64,000 bases of DNA from contig CAVSKK010000001.1 of the NCBI GenBank assembly GCA_963728535.1, positions 806,001 to 870,000 of the forward strand. Direction: 5' to 3'. The notes below the pieces were generated by a model. The model was not told the DNA's origin. It did not search any database and saw only the letters and a program-made list of their open reading frames with translations. How positions within the stretch are numbered: position 1 is the first letter of the stretch; the number at the start of each line of letters is the position of its first letter. The translations under genes and the position numbers were made by a program. This document shows positions 62,663 through 64,000 of this stretch, piece after piece. The DNA is from VAXT01 sp963728535 (lineage in GTDB: Bacteria; Actinomycetota; Thermoleophilia; Gaiellales; Gaiellaceae).

Positions 62663-63735
62663 TACGGAGTCAGGCGGTAGAAGCGATAGAAGTCGTTCTC
62701 GATCGGTAGGACCTCGAAGCCTTCGAAGCCGGCCTCGTCCGCGTAGCGCTCGACCGTGTCGGCGCGCATCACCGTGCCGGTTCCGGCCGCGCCTTCGCCG
62801 ACCATGCCGACGGGCAGACAGTGCAGGATGCTGAACCCGTAGTAGAGGCGCTCGATGTCGTCACCGCGCGCCGGGAACGAATCTCCGACCCGCTCGTCGC
62901 CGACGACGATCGACCCTCCCTCCGCAAGGAGGCCACGGCACGCCCGCAGGACGTCGACCGGGTAGGACATGTCGTGGAGCGACTCGTGCATGTAGACAAG
63001 GTCGTACCGGCCCTTGAGGCCCGAGTCGGCGGCGTCTCGGCACTGGAAGCTGACCCTGTCCTCGAGCCCGGACCCCGCTAGATGATTCTTCGCGGCCTCG
63101 ATCGATGCCTCGTCGAGGTCGATCCCGTCGACGAGCGCGTTCGGATACGCACGCGCGATCGCCATCGTCGAGAAGCCCTGGCCGCAGGCGACATCGGCGA
63201 CCCGAGCCGGAGGATCTGCCTGCAGGCGCGCATGCACCTCGGGGATCGCGGGCAGCCATTCGCTGCCGAGTAGGTGCTCGAACATCGGGCGTGTGAACTC
63301 CGCTTGTCCCTCGTGCAGGTCGGCGCCGTAGTCGGCGTAGGCCACTCCGTCGCCGCTTCGGTAGGCGGCCAAAACGGCGTCGATCGGCCGCACGCACGCG
63401 ACCAAGAACTTCCCGACGGGCGCGATGTAGTTGAGGCTCGTCTCGTCGAGGAGCGCCTCGTCGTGGCCCGGAGGGAGCGTGTAGCGGCGCTCATCGTCGA
63501 CCTCGAGGACGCCGGTCGTCGCCTGCTGCTCGAGCCACTCGCGAACGTATCGCTCATTCAGCCCGGTCCGCTCCGCGAGCTCTTCCGAGGACGAGGATCC
63601 GTGGTCGGCCAGAGCCCGGTAGAGCCCGAGCCGGACACCGATGTAGACCGAAACGACGTCCATCGCTCCGAGCGTCGCTGCGAACAGCCGCTCCACGAGC
63701 GCGTCGCGACTGGTCGAGGCGTCCGTCTCCGCCAT
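62662..63735 (-). CDS. SAM-dependent methyltransferase with N-terminal winged-helix domain
   Basis: 357 residues. The N-terminal 90 form the winged-helix dimer domain of small-molecule methyltransferases (VRLGLYRALADHGSSSSEEL, ERYVREWLEQQATTGVLEVD). The catalytic fold has VADVACGQGFSTMAIAR, IDLDEASIEAAKNHL and DLVYMHESLHDM. Substrate unknown. ATG start two bases after the aldehyde dehydrogenase stop; an upstream extension overlaps that gene and is not used. Co-translated with the GST. Confidence 0.88.
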   Translation of the reverse strand: MAETDASTSRDALVERLFAATLGAMDVVSVYIGVRLGLYRALADHGSSSSEELAERTGLNERYVREWLEQQATTGVLEVDDERRYTLPPGHDEALLDETSLNYIAPVGKFLVACVRPIDAVLAAYRSGDGVAYADYGADLHEGQAEFTRPMFEHLLGSEWLPAIPEVHARLQADPPARVADVACGQGFSTMAIARAYPNALVDGIDLDEASIEAAKNHLAGSGLEDRVSFQCRDAADSGLKGRYDLVYMHESLHDMSYPVDVLRACRGLLAEGGSIVVGDERVGDSFPARGDDIERLYYGFSILHCLPVGMVGEGAAGTGTVMRADTVERYADEAGFEGFEVLPIENDFYRFYRLTP

Positions 63736-63737
63736 GC

Positions 63738-64000
63738 CTAGTCCGTGTCGATCTGGGCCCGCTGGAGCTTCCCCGAGTAGTCGACGTAGATCGACTTCCA
63801 TTCGGTGAAGAAGTCCAACGCGGCCTGGCCGGCCTCGCGATGGCCGTTGCCCGTGTCCTTGACCCCGCCGAACGGCAGGTGCACCTCGGCGCCGATCGTC
63901 CCGGCGTTGATGTACGTGATGCCCGCCTTCAGGTCGCGCATGGCGCGGAACGCCTTGTTCACGTCGCCGGTGAAGATCGAGGACGAGAGCCCGTACTTGA
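63738..64000 (-). CDS. Aldehyde dehydrogenase, C-terminal part (runs off the right edge)
   Basis: The last 86 or so residues of an NAD(P)-dependent aldehyde dehydrogenase: YGLSSSIFTGDVNKAFRAM, GITYINAGTIGAEVHLPFGG, and KDTGNGHREAGQAALDFFTE, the ordinary cofactor-side and oligomerisation segments. The catalytic Cys and Glu lie beyond position 64000. The GITYINAGTIGAEVHLPFGG form is like the succinate-semialdehyde and aminoadipate-semialdehyde groups. First gene of a run with the methyltransferase and GST. Confidence 0.92.
   Translation of the reverse strand, partial: KYGLSSSIFTGDVNKAFRAMRDLKAGITYINAGTIGAEVHLPFGGVKDTGNGHREAGQAALDFFTEWKSIYVDYSGKLQRAQIDTD

Overview
The window looks like a chromosomal segment of a high-GC actinobacterium. 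The class Thermoleophilia (Gaiella or Solirubrobacter relatives) is my best guess. It rests on very high GC, heavy use of GTG and TTG starts, GTGA/ATGA gene overlaps and the mix of small conserved actinobacterial families. I could not run a 16S comparison, so the class is an inference.

Layout. Bases 1-4785 hold an rRNA operon on the minus strand: 16S, a spacer without a tRNA, and the first two thirds of 23S. The 23S gene is interrupted by two group I introns separated by a 20-nt exon, at E. coli positions U1931 and U1951. The first carries a LAGLIDADG homing endonuclease gene broken by a one-base frameshift. From 5.1 to 31 kb lie mainly housekeeping genes: tyrS, a PASTA penicillin-binding protein, an ilvE-degT-RemA-like-MFS-mpg operon, serA with a class V aminotransferase, gatCAB, a cold-shock gene, folD, HMG-CoA reductase, tRNA-Cys, a Ser/Thr kinase and an MmpL transporter. 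From 31 to 42 kb is a redox and lipid cluster: two FAD proteins (one an NDH-2 fused to a cyclic-nucleotide-binding domain), a patatin phospholipase fused to such a domain, a haem peroxidase/dioxygenase and a di-haem cytochrome c.

From 43 to 54.2 kb is the most unusual part. A small proline-rich peptide gene with a double-glycine leader (53904-54113) faces a six-gene operon: a PpiC-like isomerase, a C39-peptidase ABC exporter with two cyclic-nucleotide-binding domains, a tandem-cyclase AAA/TPR protein, an FAD oxidoreductase, an alpha/beta hydrolase and a GtrA protein. I read it as a candidate peptide maturation and export system controlled by cyclic nucleotide, made and sensed within one operon.

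From 55.8 to 60.25 kb a small island (flavin monooxygenase, multicopper oxidase with internal metal-binding domains, HD protein, DUF4396 protein) lies between a complete tRNA-Gly(GCC) and a 43-nt duplicate of that tRNA's 3' half. The duplicate and the tRNA are each flanked by a copy of a repeat that also follows tRNA-Cys at 27 kb. The repeat has a hairpin whose stem changes by compensating substitutions between copies. The window ends with RNase H, a NIF3-like protein, small membrane proteins, a GST, a methyltransferase and the 3' end of an aldehyde dehydrogenase.

Three loci (endonuclease, Rpf-like protein, Lys/Pro-rich protein) have frame breaks. They may be real decay or leftover assembly indels. 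All coordinates and alignments were worked out by eye.
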